From: Clostridium sp. AM30-24
GTDB taxonomy: Bacteria; Bacillota; Clostridia; Lachnospirales; Lachnospiraceae
Reading direction: 5' to 3'
Assembly: GCF_003480435.1 (NCBI RefSeq)
Contig: NZ_QUJB01000002.1
Location: 59,683-123,682, forward strand
DNA length: 64,000 bases
Made by a program: the position numbers and the translations under genes. Shown here in pieces: positions 42,442 through 51,209 of this stretch (positions are counted from its first letter, which is position 1; each line of letters starts with the position of its first letter). The notes under the pieces were generated by a model, which ran no database searches, had not been told where the DNA came from, and saw only the letters and a program-made list of their open reading frames with translations.

Positions 42442-43467
42442 TTATCTCTGTACACGTCCGGATCCGTCTCCGCCAGCTAATTTCTTAACCTCGTCTACGG
42501 AAACCATGTTCATGTCACCTTCGATGGAGTGCTTTAAGCAGGAAGCAGCTACTGCGAACTCGATGATGCTCTGAGCATCCATGTCGCTTAAGCAAGCGTA
42601 GATCAGTCCGCCGCCGAAGCTGTCGCCGCCGCCTACACGGTCAACGATGTGCATTGCGTACTTCTTGCTGAAGTAGTAGTCCTTGCCATCGTATAACATA
42701 GCGGACCAGTTGTTATCGTTTGCGGAGATGGACTCACGAAGTGTGATAGCAACCTTCTGGAAACCGAAACGGTCAGCAAGCTGTTTTGCAACGTCCTTGT
42801 AACCCTCGTGGTTTACAGCGCCCTTTGTAACGTCTGTGTTGGAAGCCTTGATACCGAATACATCGGAAGCATCCTCTTCGTTTGCGATGCAGACATCAAC
42901 ATATTTGCAGAGCTCACCCATAACCTCGCCTGCTTTTGCCTTTGTCCAGAGTTTGTTTCTGTAGTTTAAGTCGCAGGAAACAGTGATGCCGAGTTCTTTT
43001 GCTTTCTTACAAGCTTCAAGGCAGATAGCAGCAACAGTATCGTTTAATGCCGGTGTGATACCTGTGAAGTGGAACCAGTCAGCGCCCTCGAAGATCTTAG
43101 CCCAGTCGAAATCTTCCGGTGCAGCCTCGGAGATTGCGGAATGTGCGCGGTCATAGATAACCTTGGACGGTCTCTGGGAAGCACCCTTCTCGAGGAAGTA
43201 GATACCTACACGGTCGCCGCCGCGTGTGATAGTGGAAGTATCAACGCCGTATCTTCTTAACTCGTTGACAGCAGCCTGACCGATCTCGTGCTTCGGAAGC
43301 TTTGTAACGAATGCAGCGTCAAAACCGTAGTTTGCAAGGGAAACAGCTACGTTAGCCTCTCCGCCGCCGTAAGTAGCGCCGAAGTTGTTAGCCTGAACGA
43401 AACGATAGTATCCCTCCGGAGCGAGACGGAGCATGATTTCACCAAATGTAATAACTCTCTTGGACAT
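42442..43467 (-). CDS. kdgK: 2-keto-3-deoxygluconate kinase (PfkB family)
   Basis: 341 aa ribokinase-type fold. The N-terminal GEIMLRLAPEGYYRFVQANNFGATYGGGEANVA matches KDG kinases, and VDRVGGGDSFGGG holds the catalytic Asp and anion hole. It phosphorylates 2-keto-3-deoxygluconate to KDPG. The aldolase gene upstream on the same strand splits KDPG to pyruvate and glyceraldehyde-3-phosphate, so the pair serves hexuronate or pectin-sugar use. No uptake or isomerase genes of that pathway lie in the window. Confidence 0.93.
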   Translation of the reverse strand: MSKRVITFGEIMLRLAPEGYYRFVQANNFGATYGGGEANVAVSLANYGFDAAFVTKLPKHEIGQAAVNELRRYGVDTSTITRGGDRVGIYFLEKGASQRPSKVIYDRAHSAISEAAPEDFDWAKIFEGADWFHFTGITPALNDTVAAICLEACKKAKELGITVSCDLNYRNKLWTKAKAGEVMGELCKYVDVCIANEEDASDVFGIKASNTDVTKGAVNHEGYKDVAKQLADRFGFQKVAITLRESISANDNNWSAMLYDGKDYYFSKKYAMHIVDRVGGGDSFGGGLIYACLSDMDAQSIIEFAVAASCLKHSIEGDMNMVSVDEVKKLAGGDGSGRVQR

Positions 43468-43518
43468 GAGGATTCTCCTTAAATTTTAATATAATTTATA
43501 ATCAGATAATGTAGCATG

Positions 43519-43645
43519 ACGGGAAGTGCGAACGCCACTTCGTTTCGTTTGCACAGCGTAACGGGAACCGCGAACTCCGCTGCGCTACGTTTGCGTAGCG
43601 TAAACGGGAAGTGCGAACTCCACTTCGTTTCGTTTGCACAGCGTA
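43519..43645. repeat. 42-bp tandem repeat, three copies
   Basis: Units at 43519-43560, 43561-43602 and 43604-43645, each starting ACGGGAA and ending AGCGTA. Units 1 and 3 are nearly identical. Unit 2 differs at paired positions, so that its inner inverted repeat (CGCTACG/CGTAGCG) becomes perfect. It lies between the aldolase and kinase genes. Confidence 0.9.
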
Positions 43646-43671
43646 AAAATTTCGCTTCCCGAAATTTTTAC
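43643..43671. promoter_or_regulatory. Perfect hairpin after the KDPG aldolase gene
   Basis: 12-bp stem GTAAAAATTTCG/CGAAATTTTTAC with a 5-nt loop. It directly abuts the aldolase stop on the minus strand and may protect the aldolase mRNA or weaken read-through to kdgK. Confidence 0.7.
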
Positions 43672-44631
43672 TTATTTCTGAACAAGGTGTACTGCGAAGC
43701 CGCCGATCTCATCTGCGAGATAGATTGCTGTCATCTTGTCGCCTTTGAACTTAGCGGACTCTTCGTTGAACTTGTAGCCCATCATCTCAAGGTAGTTCTT
43801 AGCTCTTACTACAGAGTTTGTAGCAACGGCGATATGACCCTTGGAGCCAAGTCCTTTGGACTTCATAGCCTCAACAGCGGTTCCTGCGAATACGGAGCTG
43901 TTGCCGACCTTCTTTGTGAATCCGAACAGACCGTCGAATGCGTCAGCAGTCTTTTCAGCTTCTGTCTCGTTGTCGCAGTTGATTCCGATATGAGCGAGCT
44001 CAAAACCGAGCATTGTCTGAACAGCTTCCTTTGTGAGGTCGCGGATCTTATCGAACTCACCGGCAGCTACGAGGTCTTTCTTAACCATCCAGCTTCCGCC
44101 GCAAGCAAGGATCTTGTCGAATGCAAGGTAGGAGTTGATATTCTTGGCGTTGATTCCGCCTGTCGGCATGAACTTCATCTGTGTGTACGGAGCTGCCATA
44201 GCTTTGATCATGTTGATTCCGCCAGCCTGTTCAGCCGGGAAGAATTTAACAACATCAAGGCCAAGGGAGATCGCCATCTCAACATCGCTCGGATTGGAAG
44301 TACCCGGAGTTACCGGAATTCCCTTATCTACACAGTATTTAACAACGGTCGGGTTTAAGCCCGGGCTTACGATGAATTTTGCGCCTGCGTTTACTGCACG
44401 GTCAACCTGCTCAGTTGTAAGAACAGTACCTGCGCCAACTAACATCTCCGGGAATTCTTTTGCCATAATACGGATGGACTCTTCTGCTGCAGCTGTACGG
44501 AATGTAACCTCAGCGCACGGAAGACCGCCCTCGCAAAGTGCCTTTGCAAGCGGTGCTGCATCCTTTGCATCGTCAAGTACAACAACCGGAACAATACCAA
44601 TTTTCTGGATCTTCTCTAAAACTTCGTTCAT
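43672..44631 (-). CDS. eda: KDPG aldolase fused to a C-terminal VOC/glyoxalase-like domain
   Basis: 319 aa, about 110 longer than an ordinary KDPG aldolase. Residues 1-205 are the class I aldolase: GIVPVVVL, AEVTFRT with the catalytic Glu, GAGTVLT, and the Schiff-base Lys in VKFFPAE. Residues about 215-319 (LAHIGINCDNETEAEKTADAF, GHIAVATNS, YLADEIGGFAVHLVQK) form a VOC-type domain. It cleaves KDPG to pyruvate and glyceraldehyde-3-phosphate. The VOC part may bind a metal or ligand, role unknown. It is cotranscribed with kdgK. Confidence 0.93.
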   Translation of the reverse strand: MNEVLEKIQKIGIVPVVVLDDAKDAAPLAKALCEGGLPCAEVTFRTAAAEESIRIMAKEFPEMLVGAGTVLTTEQVDRAVNAGAKFIVSPGLNPTVVKYCVDKGIPVTPGTSNPSDVEMAISLGLDVVKFFPAEQAGGINMIKAMAAPYTQMKFMPTGGINAKNINSYLAFDKILACGGSWMVKKDLVAAGEFDKIRDLTKEAVQTMLGFELAHIGINCDNETEAEKTADAFDGLFGFTKKVGNSSVFAGTAVEAMKSKGLGSKGHIAVATNSVVRAKNYLEMMGYKFNEESAKFKGDKMTAIYLADEIGGFAVHLVQK

Positions 44632-44722
44632 GATTCCTGTCTCCTTTTTTGCTTTATAAATTTAGGAAATTCAGTTTTAGTCAATAATCAAATCATATTG
44701 AGTTTTAATACCGGGTTTCATA

Positions 44723-44743
44723 ATGCGGAACTAAGTTTCGCAT
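44723..44743. promoter_or_regulatory. Operator-like palindrome downstream of the eda start site
   Basis: 21-bp near-perfect inverted repeat, ATGCG at one end and CGCAT at the other, with GGAAC/GTTTC inside. It covers roughly +14 to +34 of the eda transcript, a repressor position. The half sites recall IclR-type KdgR operators (GAAAC/GTTTC), but no such regulator is in the window. Confidence 0.5.
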
Positions 44744-44763
44744 TGCGGTATCATCTAAATTAG

Positions 44764-44791
44764 ATTATACTCATGAGATTCGAATTGTCAA
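44764..44791 (-). promoter_or_regulatory. Consensus sigma-A promoter of eda-kdgK
   Basis: On the minus strand TTGACA, 16-bp spacer, TATAAT. The leader is about 125 nt. The rest of the 44632-44988 gap holds only the operator-like palindrome and the short upstream region of the DUF2156 gene. Confidence 0.82.
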
Positions 44792-44988
44792 TAGCGAAAA
44801 AGCCTAATTTTACTGGATTTTCTGAGTAAAACTGCCGAAAAACAAATTGCTTCATTTTATTATGGAAGTGTGGTAAACTATAAAAAGTAAAAAACAAGGG
44901 AACCATAAGAACAGAAAAATATTTCCTGTGAAAGACCGGGAACGGCTGCCGGAGATGAGCGGCAGTTAGAAAGGAAAAAAACAATTAT

Positions 44989-45918
44989 ATGGATATACAG
45001 TTTCAGAAGCTGGGCGCCGAGAATTTTGCGGAACTCAGTAAGTATTATGGAAGGCGCCACGACAATACCTGTGACAGTGTGATGCTTGACAATTTCCTCT
45101 GGGCGGACTACTATCATGTCCACTTTTGCGAGAGAGATGACAAGGCAGTTCTCTGGATCATGAAGATTTTAGGAAAAATGTATGCCTCTCTTCCTGTGTG
45201 TGCCATCGAAGATATGCCCCACTACTTTAAAGAGATCGAACAGTATTTCAACGAGAACCTTCATCTGCCGTTGGAGATCTATCTGGCGGACCAGGAGGCG
45301 GTGGACTATTTAAATCTCCCAGCAGACCGCTACTCCGTGACGGAGCTTCCGGACGCAAAGGACTACCTTTACAGCGCGGAGGCGTTGAAGACATTGTCCG
45401 GAAAGGCACTCCACAAGAAGAAAAACAACCTGAACGCGTTCAAAAAAGCATATGACGGAAGATATGAGTACCGGACACTCTGCTGTTCGGACGGCTGCGA
45501 GATCTGGAAGTTTCTGGATCAATGGAGAGAGGGAAAAGGCCAGGAGGTCGAGGGACACTTGGATTATGAAGTGGAAGGAATCCACGAGATCTTAAGAAAC
45601 TGCTCGATGCTTTCGGTCCGCATGGGCGGAATTTATGTGGATGACCAGTTGGAGGCGTTCTCCATCGGAAGCTATAACAGTAAGGAAAAGATGGCGATTA
45701 TCCACATCGAAAAGGCAAACCCGGAAATGCGAGGCCTTTACCAGATGATCAACCAGCAGTTCCTGATTCATGAATTCCCGGAGGCGGAGATCGTAAACCG
45801 CGAGGATGATATGGGACTCCCGGGACTTCGGCAGGCAAAGATGTCCTATGCGCCGATGGATTTCGCAAGAAAGTATAGAATTAAGCAGTTAGATTATGAA
45901 GCACAGAGCGCGGAGTAA
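44989..45918 (+). CDS. DUF2156 family protein
   Basis: 309 aa. HKKKNNLNAFKKAYDGRYEYR and the C-terminal INQQFLIHEFPEAEIVNREDDMGLPGLRQAKMSY are characteristic of DUF2156, which has a double GNAT-like fold. This is related to the catalytic part of phosphatidylglycerol lysyltransferases and FemX-type aminoacyl transferases. No membrane helices. The natural substrate is unknown. It is cotranscribed with the acetyltransferase 3 nt downstream. Confidence 0.88.
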   Translation: MDIQFQKLGAENFAELSKYYGRRHDNTCDSVMLDNFLWADYYHVHFCERDDKAVLWIMKILGKMYASLPVCAIEDMPHYFKEIEQYFNENLHLPLEIYLADQEAVDYLNLPADRYSVTELPDAKDYLYSAEALKTLSGKALHKKKNNLNAFKKAYDGRYEYRTLCCSDGCEIWKFLDQWREGKGQEVEGHLDYEVEGIHEILRNCSMLSVRMGGIYVDDQLEAFSIGSYNSKEKMAIIHIEKANPEMRGLYQMINQQFLIHEFPEAEIVNREDDMGLPGLRQAKMSYAPMDFARKYRIKQLDYEAQSAE

Positions 45919-45921
45919 AGT

Positions 45922-46947
45922 ATGATACGGTATTTGGAGACAGAAGAAAAGGGAAGATGCCTGGATCTCTGGAGAGAGGCGTTCCCGGAAGATTCCACGG
46001 AATTTTGCGATTATTATTTTAAGGAAAAAATGAAGGACAACAAGGTACTTGTCCGGGAGGAGAACGGTGAGATTGTATCCATGCTCCACCGGAACCCGTA
46101 CAGGATCTATATGCGGGGAAGTGAGGCTGTGTGCGACTATATCGTCGGCGTTTCCACACTGGTTGCTGAGCGCCACAAGGGATACATGAGAAGTCTCATG
46201 CTGGCGATGCTGCGGGATATGCAGGAAGAACGGATGCCGTTTACGTTCCTGATGCCGGCGAGAGAGTCCTTGTACCGTCCTTATGATTTTCGGTATATTT
46301 ATGATCAGCCGCGCTTGGTCCTCAAATATAATCCCCACATCCACAGAGAGCCCTGTAACCTGAAGACGCTGGGCGCAGATCTGGCAGAGTGGCAGACTGC
46401 CTGGTTAAAGAGACAATATGAGGTCTTTGCGATCCGCGATGAGGCATATTTACAGCGGATGGAGAAGGAGCTTGCCAGCGAAAACGGAACCTGCACACTG
46501 CTCTATGACGATGACTGGTTTATCGGAATGCAGAGTGAGTGGGGCTTAAAGGAACGGGAGATGCGTTATCTCTACACCGGAGAACATTACCGGAGCGAGG
46601 CGGGACGGAAGCCGGCGATCATGGCGCGTATCGTCTGCATGCCGGAGTTCGTAAAGACGATCCGGTTAGCGGAGAACTGTCCGCAGGATGAAGTGACGGT
46701 GGAGATCGGGATCAACGATCTCTTCGTACCGCAGAATCAGGGGGCATGGCTGTGGCAGCTGACAAAGGAAGGCTCGAGGATGATCCAGGAATCCCGGTTT
46801 ATCGCAAAGGGGAAAATGGAGGTCCTGACGATCTCGGAGCTTACCGAGTGGTTGTTTGGATACCGGACACCGGCGCAGGTGGCGAAGATTCCGTATGGGG
46901 AGTATATTGAGCCGTTTCGCGGAGTGTTCTTAGATGAAGTTGTGTAA
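45922..46947 (+). CDS. GNAT family N-acetyltransferase (Eis-like)
   Basis: 341 aa. The N-terminal GNAT domain has VCDYIVGVSTLVAERHKGYMRSLMLAMLRDM (acetyl-CoA binding) and FTFLMPARESLYRPYDFRYIYDQP. The C-terminal half (LWQLTKEGSRM, LTISELTEWLFGYR) resembles the sterol-carrier-like end of Eis enzymes. It probably acetylates amines. The two-gene unit with DUF2156, both with acyltransferase folds, is common in Lachnospiraceae. Confidence 0.85.
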   Translation: MIRYLETEEKGRCLDLWREAFPEDSTEFCDYYFKEKMKDNKVLVREENGEIVSMLHRNPYRIYMRGSEAVCDYIVGVSTLVAERHKGYMRSLMLAMLRDMQEERMPFTFLMPARESLYRPYDFRYIYDQPRLVLKYNPHIHREPCNLKTLGADLAEWQTAWLKRQYEVFAIRDEAYLQRMEKELASENGTCTLLYDDDWFIGMQSEWGLKEREMRYLYTGEHYRSEAGRKPAIMARIVCMPEFVKTIRLAENCPQDEVTVEIGINDLFVPQNQGAWLWQLTKEGSRMIQESRFIAKGKMEVLTISELTEWLFGYRTPAQVAKIPYGEYIEPFRGVFLDEVV

Positions 46948-47040
46948 ATGATATCAGGGTCAAACGGTGCATGATCCGCTGACAGCAAAGCAGAAAAGCG
47001 CATGATATCAGATATGAGATGACTCCCACCTCTTTAGGTG

Positions 47041-47077
47041 GCGAGCAGCAAGAATGCCGAGACGTTCTTGAATACAG
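47041..47077. repeat. Dispersed inverted-repeat element, copy 1
   Basis: GCGAGCAGCAAGAATGCCGAGACGTTCTTGAATACAG-type sequence with internal AAGAATGC/GTTCTT pairing. Its reverse complement recurs at 59344-59380. It lies just before the ribosome-binding site of the sirtuin gene. Confidence 0.7.
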
Positions 47078-47093
47078 AAAGGAGAGATCTGTC

Positions 47094-47816
47094 ATGACAG
47101 AGCGGGAAACATTAAAAAAGTGGCTGGATGAGAGCAGCAATATCGTATTTTTCGGCGGTGCCGGCGTGTCCACGGAGAGCCATATTCCGGATTTCAGGAG
47201 TACGGACGGACTGTACAACCAGCAGTATGATTATCCGCCGGAGACGATCTTAAGCCATTCCTTCTATATGAGAAAGCCGGAGGAATTTTACCGATTCTAC
47301 CGGAACAAGATGCTGTTTCCGAACGCGGAGCCGAACAGAGCTCATAAGGCACTTGCAAAGTTAGAGAAAATGGGAAAATTAAAGGCAGTCGTAACACAGA
47401 ATATCGACGGACTGCATCAGAAAGCGGGCAGCAGGGAGGTTTTGGAGCTTCATGGTTCCGTACTGCGGAATTACTGCACACGCTGTGGAAAGTTCTATGG
47501 ACTGGATGCAATCTTAAATTCTACGGGAGTCCCGAAATGTACCTGCGGCGGAACGATCAAGCCGGATGTAGTCCTCTATGAGGAAGGTCTGGATCAGGAG
47601 ACCATCGAAAAATCCGTGAAATATATCGCGAATGCGGATGTGCTGATCATCGGCGGAACGTCCCTCACGGTATATCCTGCAGCGGGGCTCATCGATTATT
47701 ACCGGGGACATAAGCTGGTCCTCATCAATAAATCCGTGACACCGATGGATAACCGCGCGGATCTCGTGATCAGCGGGCCGATCGGTGAAGTGCTTGGGGA
47801 CGCAGTCGGAGTGTGA
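47094..47816 (+). CDS. cobB: NAD-dependent protein deacylase (Sir2 family)
   Basis: 240 aa. GAGVSTESHIPDFRS (NAD binding), TQNIDGLHQKAGS, the catalytic His in LELHGS, and two Cys pairs for zinc (CTRC and CTC) are present. It removes acyl groups from lysines using NAD. The ATG at 47094 has AGGAGAG at 8 nt; a longer in-frame reading runs into the dispersed repeat. Single-gene unit, followed by the reductase 72 nt on. Confidence 0.93.
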   Translation: MTERETLKKWLDESSNIVFFGGAGVSTESHIPDFRSTDGLYNQQYDYPPETILSHSFYMRKPEEFYRFYRNKMLFPNAEPNRAHKALAKLEKMGKLKAVVTQNIDGLHQKAGSREVLELHGSVLRNYCTRCGKFYGLDAILNSTGVPKCTCGGTIKPDVVLYEEGLDQETIEKSVKYIANADVLIIGGTSLTVYPAAGLIDYYRGHKLVLINKSVTPMDNRADLVISGPIGEVLGDAVGV

Positions 47817-47888
47817 TTCCGGAAAGAATATCAGGGCTGGAAATAGCGGACTATGCCGGGATAAATGCGGAATACGGGAGGCAGAGAT

Positions 47889-48878
47889 ATGTATCAGGCA
47901 GCAGCAGATCGGTATGATACGATGGAATACAAACGATGCGGAAGGAGCGGACTGAAGCTTCCGCGGATCGCGCTGGGACTCTGGCAGAATTTCGGGCTGG
48001 AGAAGACAATCGCGGAACAGGAGGAAATCCTGTGCCATGCATTCGACCACGGGATCACACACTTCGATCTCGCGAACAATTACGGTCATCCGTCAAACGG
48101 GCTTGCGGAGAAAAATTTCGGACAGGCATTAAAGGACTGCCTTGGTACATACCGGGATGAGCTTGTGATCTCCACAAAAGCCGGTTACGATATGTGGCCG
48201 GGACCGTATGGCAACTGGGGATCCAGAAAGTATCTGATGGCGAGTCTCGACCAGAGTTTGAAGCGCTTGGGGCTTGATTATGTCGATATTTTCTACCATC
48301 ACAGACCGGACCCGGAGACACCGATCGAGGAGACGATGGGAGCACTGAGCGATATCGTCCACAGCGGAAAAGCGCTTTATGTCGGACTTTCCAATTATAA
48401 AGAGGAAGAGACGAGAAAAGCAGTAAAGATCCTAAAGGAAAACGGAACGCCGTGCCTGATCCACCAGCCGCGCTATAATATGCTGGAGCGTTGGGTGGAA
48501 GACGGACTTCTCTCCGCGCTTGATGAAAACGGAGTGGGCTGTATCTGCTTTTCCCCGCTCGCTCAGGGCGCACTGACAGATAAATACCTGAAGGGGATTC
48601 CGGCAGGTTCCCGCGCATCCCGTGAGGGAACGACGGTGGCACAGCGGTATCTTTCTGATGAACAATTAAAAAAAATCAAACAATTAAACCAACTTGCGGA
48701 AGAACGCGGACAGACGCTGGCGCAGATGGCTATCGCCTGGATCTTACGCCGCCCGGAGGTGACAACGGTTCTGGTGGGCGCCAGCAGAGTTTCGCAGCTG
48801 GATAACAGTCTTGCGGCGCTTGGGTGCACGGGATTTTCGGAGGATGAGCTGAAAAGGATCGACGAGATTCTGGCATAA
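47889..48878 (+). CDS. Aldo/keto reductase (YghZ-like)
   Basis: 329 aa. The catalytic tetrad is visible: Asp and Tyr in HFDLANNYG, Lys in VISTKAGYDM, His in DIFYHHRPDP. The C-terminal NADPH-binding VLVGASRVSQLDN is present. It groups with the YghZ/Kv-beta-like branch that reduces glyceraldehyde-3-phosphate or methylglyoxal. GGGAGG lies upstream of ATG 47889. Confidence 0.92.
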   Translation: MYQAAADRYDTMEYKRCGRSGLKLPRIALGLWQNFGLEKTIAEQEEILCHAFDHGITHFDLANNYGHPSNGLAEKNFGQALKDCLGTYRDELVISTKAGYDMWPGPYGNWGSRKYLMASLDQSLKRLGLDYVDIFYHHRPDPETPIEETMGALSDIVHSGKALYVGLSNYKEEETRKAVKILKENGTPCLIHQPRYNMLERWVEDGLLSALDENGVGCICFSPLAQGALTDKYLKGIPAGSRASREGTTVAQRYLSDEQLKKIKQLNQLAEERGQTLAQMAIAWILRRPEVTTVLVGASRVSQLDNSLAALGCTGFSEDELKRIDEILA

Positions 48879-48987
48879 AAGAACTTAGAATAGGATCAAC
48901 ACGCAGAAAACGTATGAAGCGTGAAAATTTGTAAGAAATAAGAGATCGTTTGAGAAGACAGGTTTCAGGCAACAGGAGACATAGAGA

Positions 48988-49185
48988 ATGGTATATGAAG
49001 TAGGCGATATCGTAAAATTAAAGAAACCGCATCCCTGCGGCAGTCAGGAATGGGAAATCCTGCGCGTGGGCGCGGACTTCCGCTTAAAATGCATGGGCTG
49101 CGGCCATATGGTCATGGTGACGAGACGGCTGGTGGAGAAGAATACCAGAGGACTCAGGAAGCCGGATGGGACGGAAGTAAAATAA
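48988..49185 (+). CDS. DUF951 family protein
   Basis: 65 aa. VGDIVKLKKPHPCGSQEWEILRVGADFRLKCMGCGHMVM is the typical DUF951 sequence, with three conserved Cys (CG...CMGCG) that could bind zinc. Widely conserved in Firmicutes, function unproven. AGGAGA precedes the ATG, and a terminator follows. Confidence 0.92.
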   Translation: MVYEVGDIVKLKKPHPCGSQEWEILRVGADFRLKCMGCGHMVMVTRRLVEKNTRGLRKPDGTEVK

Positions 49186-49201
49186 AGGAAACTTGAAAAA
49201 C

Positions 49202-49265
49202 AAAAACCAGTCACATGGGATCCATTAGAGAGGGAAGCGTAATGGAAAACATGTGGCTGGTTTTT
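49202..49265. terminator. Bidirectional terminator
   Basis: 16-bp stem AAAAACCAGTCACATG with CATGTGGCTGGTTTTT (49202-49217 with 49250-49265, one mismatch) and A/T tracts on both sides. It serves DUF951 and the convergent shikimate kinase. Confidence 0.8.
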
Positions 49266-49279
49266 GAGTTCGGAGGCAA

Positions 49280-49783
49280 CTATAAAAGCGCACAGATCTT
49301 CGCCACCGCATCCTGCGGCCCCCCGGTATTCGGGATATCGTACTTTGCATATTTCTTATATAATCCGCGTCGCGTGAGATAGGTATTCTCGATGTCCTCT
49401 TTTGTGTGGTTCTTAAATAACGGCCGTTCCGGATGCAACGCAAGATTCCGGTAGCAGTCCTCAAACGGGCGGTCAATATAGAAGATCGTGCCGCTCTTCG
49501 CGAGGATCTCTCCGTTCCGGTCAAAGGTCAGCATTCCACCTCCGGTGGAGACCACGGACGGGCCGAGGCCGCATACCTGACGGGCGATCTCATGTTCATA
49601 GTCCCGGAACAAAGACTCCCCGCCTTTTGCGAAGATCTCTGGGATCGTCATTTTGTAATGTTCGATCAGCATCTGATCCGTATCGTAAAACGGGAGACCG
49701 AGCTGTTCGGAGAGAAGTTTCCCGATAGTGGTCTTTCCGCTGCTTGTGAAGCCGCATAAAATAATTGGATGTTCTGGTGTCAT
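49280..49783 (-). CDS. aroK: Shikimate kinase
   Basis: 167 aa, the usual length. Walker A GFTSSGKTT, shikimate-binding DTDQML and STGGGML, and the lid Arg in ERPLF are present. It phosphorylates shikimate in chorismate synthesis. It stands alone, not in an aro operon. The upstream LysR gene on the same strand is 147 nt away and probably separate. Confidence 0.92.
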   Translation of the reverse strand: MTPEHPIILCGFTSSGKTTIGKLLSEQLGLPFYDTDQMLIEHYKMTIPEIFAKGGESLFRDYEHEIARQVCGLGPSVVSTGGGMLTFDRNGEILAKSGTIFYIDRPFEDCYRNLALHPERPLFKNHTKEDIENTYLTRRGLYKKYAKYDIPNTGGPQDAVAKICALL

Positions 49784-49930
49784 GTCTGGTTCCTCTCGAA
49801 AGGCCTGCGTATTTAGGCGAAAATATTCTGCGTTTTCTATCTTGCTTCGGTTGATGGAAAATGAGCTGGATGTACCGGTTCGTAAATAAAAACATATTTA
49901 AAATATCATAAATATAGTAGAAACGCAATA

Positions 49931-50836
49931 TTACTCCGACTTCAACAATGGATAATGCCCCAAAAACTGCTGCAGCGCCAGATTCCCGGAGGATCTTTTC
50001 CACGCCGCAATGATCTCAACGACCTCCTCTTCACCGATCAGCGGGATAAACACAAGGTTTTCCGCATTTGTCAGCTTATGCGTTACATAGGAGGGAATAA
50101 TGGAGATCCCTTCCTCGATGGATACCATCATGAGAATACTCTCCACATCGTTGGAACGGAAGAAGATGTCCGGATGATATCCGGCCTGCTCATACATCTC
50201 GTAGAAGCGGAGGTCACTGACGGAATCACCGGTGCTGGACGGGGTCATGAACAGCAGGCGTTCGCCGTGGAGCTCTGACCGCTGAAGGGATTCCCGCCTG
50301 GAAAGTGGATGATTGCTGTAAACCGCTACCATCAGAGGACTGCGTTCAATGAGCCGGTATTCAATGGACTCGTTTTTCACGAGCTCCGTGCTGTCCCAGG
50401 TAAAAATAATATCATATTCGTCCTTCAATAGCCCCGCGGCGAGAAGATCGGTGTTCCGGCGGTAACAGGAGACAAGAATATTTGGATACTTATTATGGAA
50501 GAAACGCAGGGAGTTGGAAAAATTGCTTCGCTCAAAGCCTTTTGTATATCCGATCCGCAGGGTTCCTACCATACCGGTTGAAACCTCCTGAATCCGGTTT
50601 ACCGCCTGATCAATGCGGCCGAGGATCGACCTTGCATCACTTAGAAATGCGCTTCCGGCCGGAGTCAGGGAGATCGGGCGGCTCGACCGGTCAAAGAGCG
50701 GGACGCCGAGGCTGTCTTCTAACGCGTGGATCTGCTGGGTGATGGCAGTCTGGGTGATATAAAACTGGTCGGCGGCTTTCGTGAAGCTGCGGCATTCGGC
50801 GGCGGTCACAAAATAGCGGAGCTGGTTCGTGTTCAT
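49931..50836 (-). CDS. LysR family transcriptional regulator
   Basis: 301 aa. The HTH lies at residues 1-60 (MNTNQLRYFVTAAECRSFTKAADQFYITQTAITQQIHALE), with an effector domain after about 90. It is divergent from the NSS symporter (373-bp gap), which it may control; the aroK gene downstream is less likely as a target. Confidence 0.92.
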   Translation of the reverse strand: MNTNQLRYFVTAAECRSFTKAADQFYITQTAITQQIHALEDSLGVPLFDRSSRPISLTPAGSAFLSDARSILGRIDQAVNRIQEVSTGMVGTLRIGYTKGFERSNFSNSLRFFHNKYPNILVSCYRRNTDLLAAGLLKDEYDIIFTWDSTELVKNESIEYRLIERSPLMVAVYSNHPLSRRESLQRSELHGERLLFMTPSSTGDSVSDLRFYEMYEQAGYHPDIFFRSNDVESILMMVSIEEGISIIPSYVTHKLTNAENLVFIPLIGEEEVVEIIAAWKRSSGNLALQQFLGHYPLLKSE

Positions 50837-51209
50837 AGTATAAAGTTCCTCTCAAGATCTCAGGATAAAAATGCCCGCATTATTTTCATGCCAGGAATCG
50901 GAAGTATGCACCGAGGCTCAAGAGTATCCGGTTTGAAGCGGGATAACAATCGATATAAAATATAGGACGCATCGACCGGATTACTTGAAGGGCATGCATG
51001 GATTACGCATGTCTGATGTAAATAATGGATGGCTTCCACGTAACATAAGTTTTCCTTATGATACCATACAAAAAGCGCTGTTGCAAATCCTTTTACCGGG
51101 CGGTATCATAAGATTACTGACGCTGCAGGATCAATGGATCATCCGCAGAGACGTCAAGAAGCCCCGACAGTAAAAAGCTGAACGTGGGATGTAAGAGGGG
51201 AGTTATATC
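50837..51209. other. Divergent intergenic region, LysR to NSS symporter
   Basis: 373 bp without a convincing gene. AT-rich -10-like boxes (near 50955-50965) and GCATGC-rich inverted sequence near 50990-51012 are present, but I can define no promoter or operator with confidence. A 62-codon reading frame from 50985 lacks a ribosome-binding site. Confidence 0.5.

Noticed and set aside
43519..43645. CRISPR array
   Set aside because: The three 42-bp units are directly adjacent with no spacers and no cas genes nearby.
50985..51173. 62-codon reading frame upstream of the NSS symporter
   Set aside because: It has a non-ATG start, no ribosome-binding site and no recognisable features.
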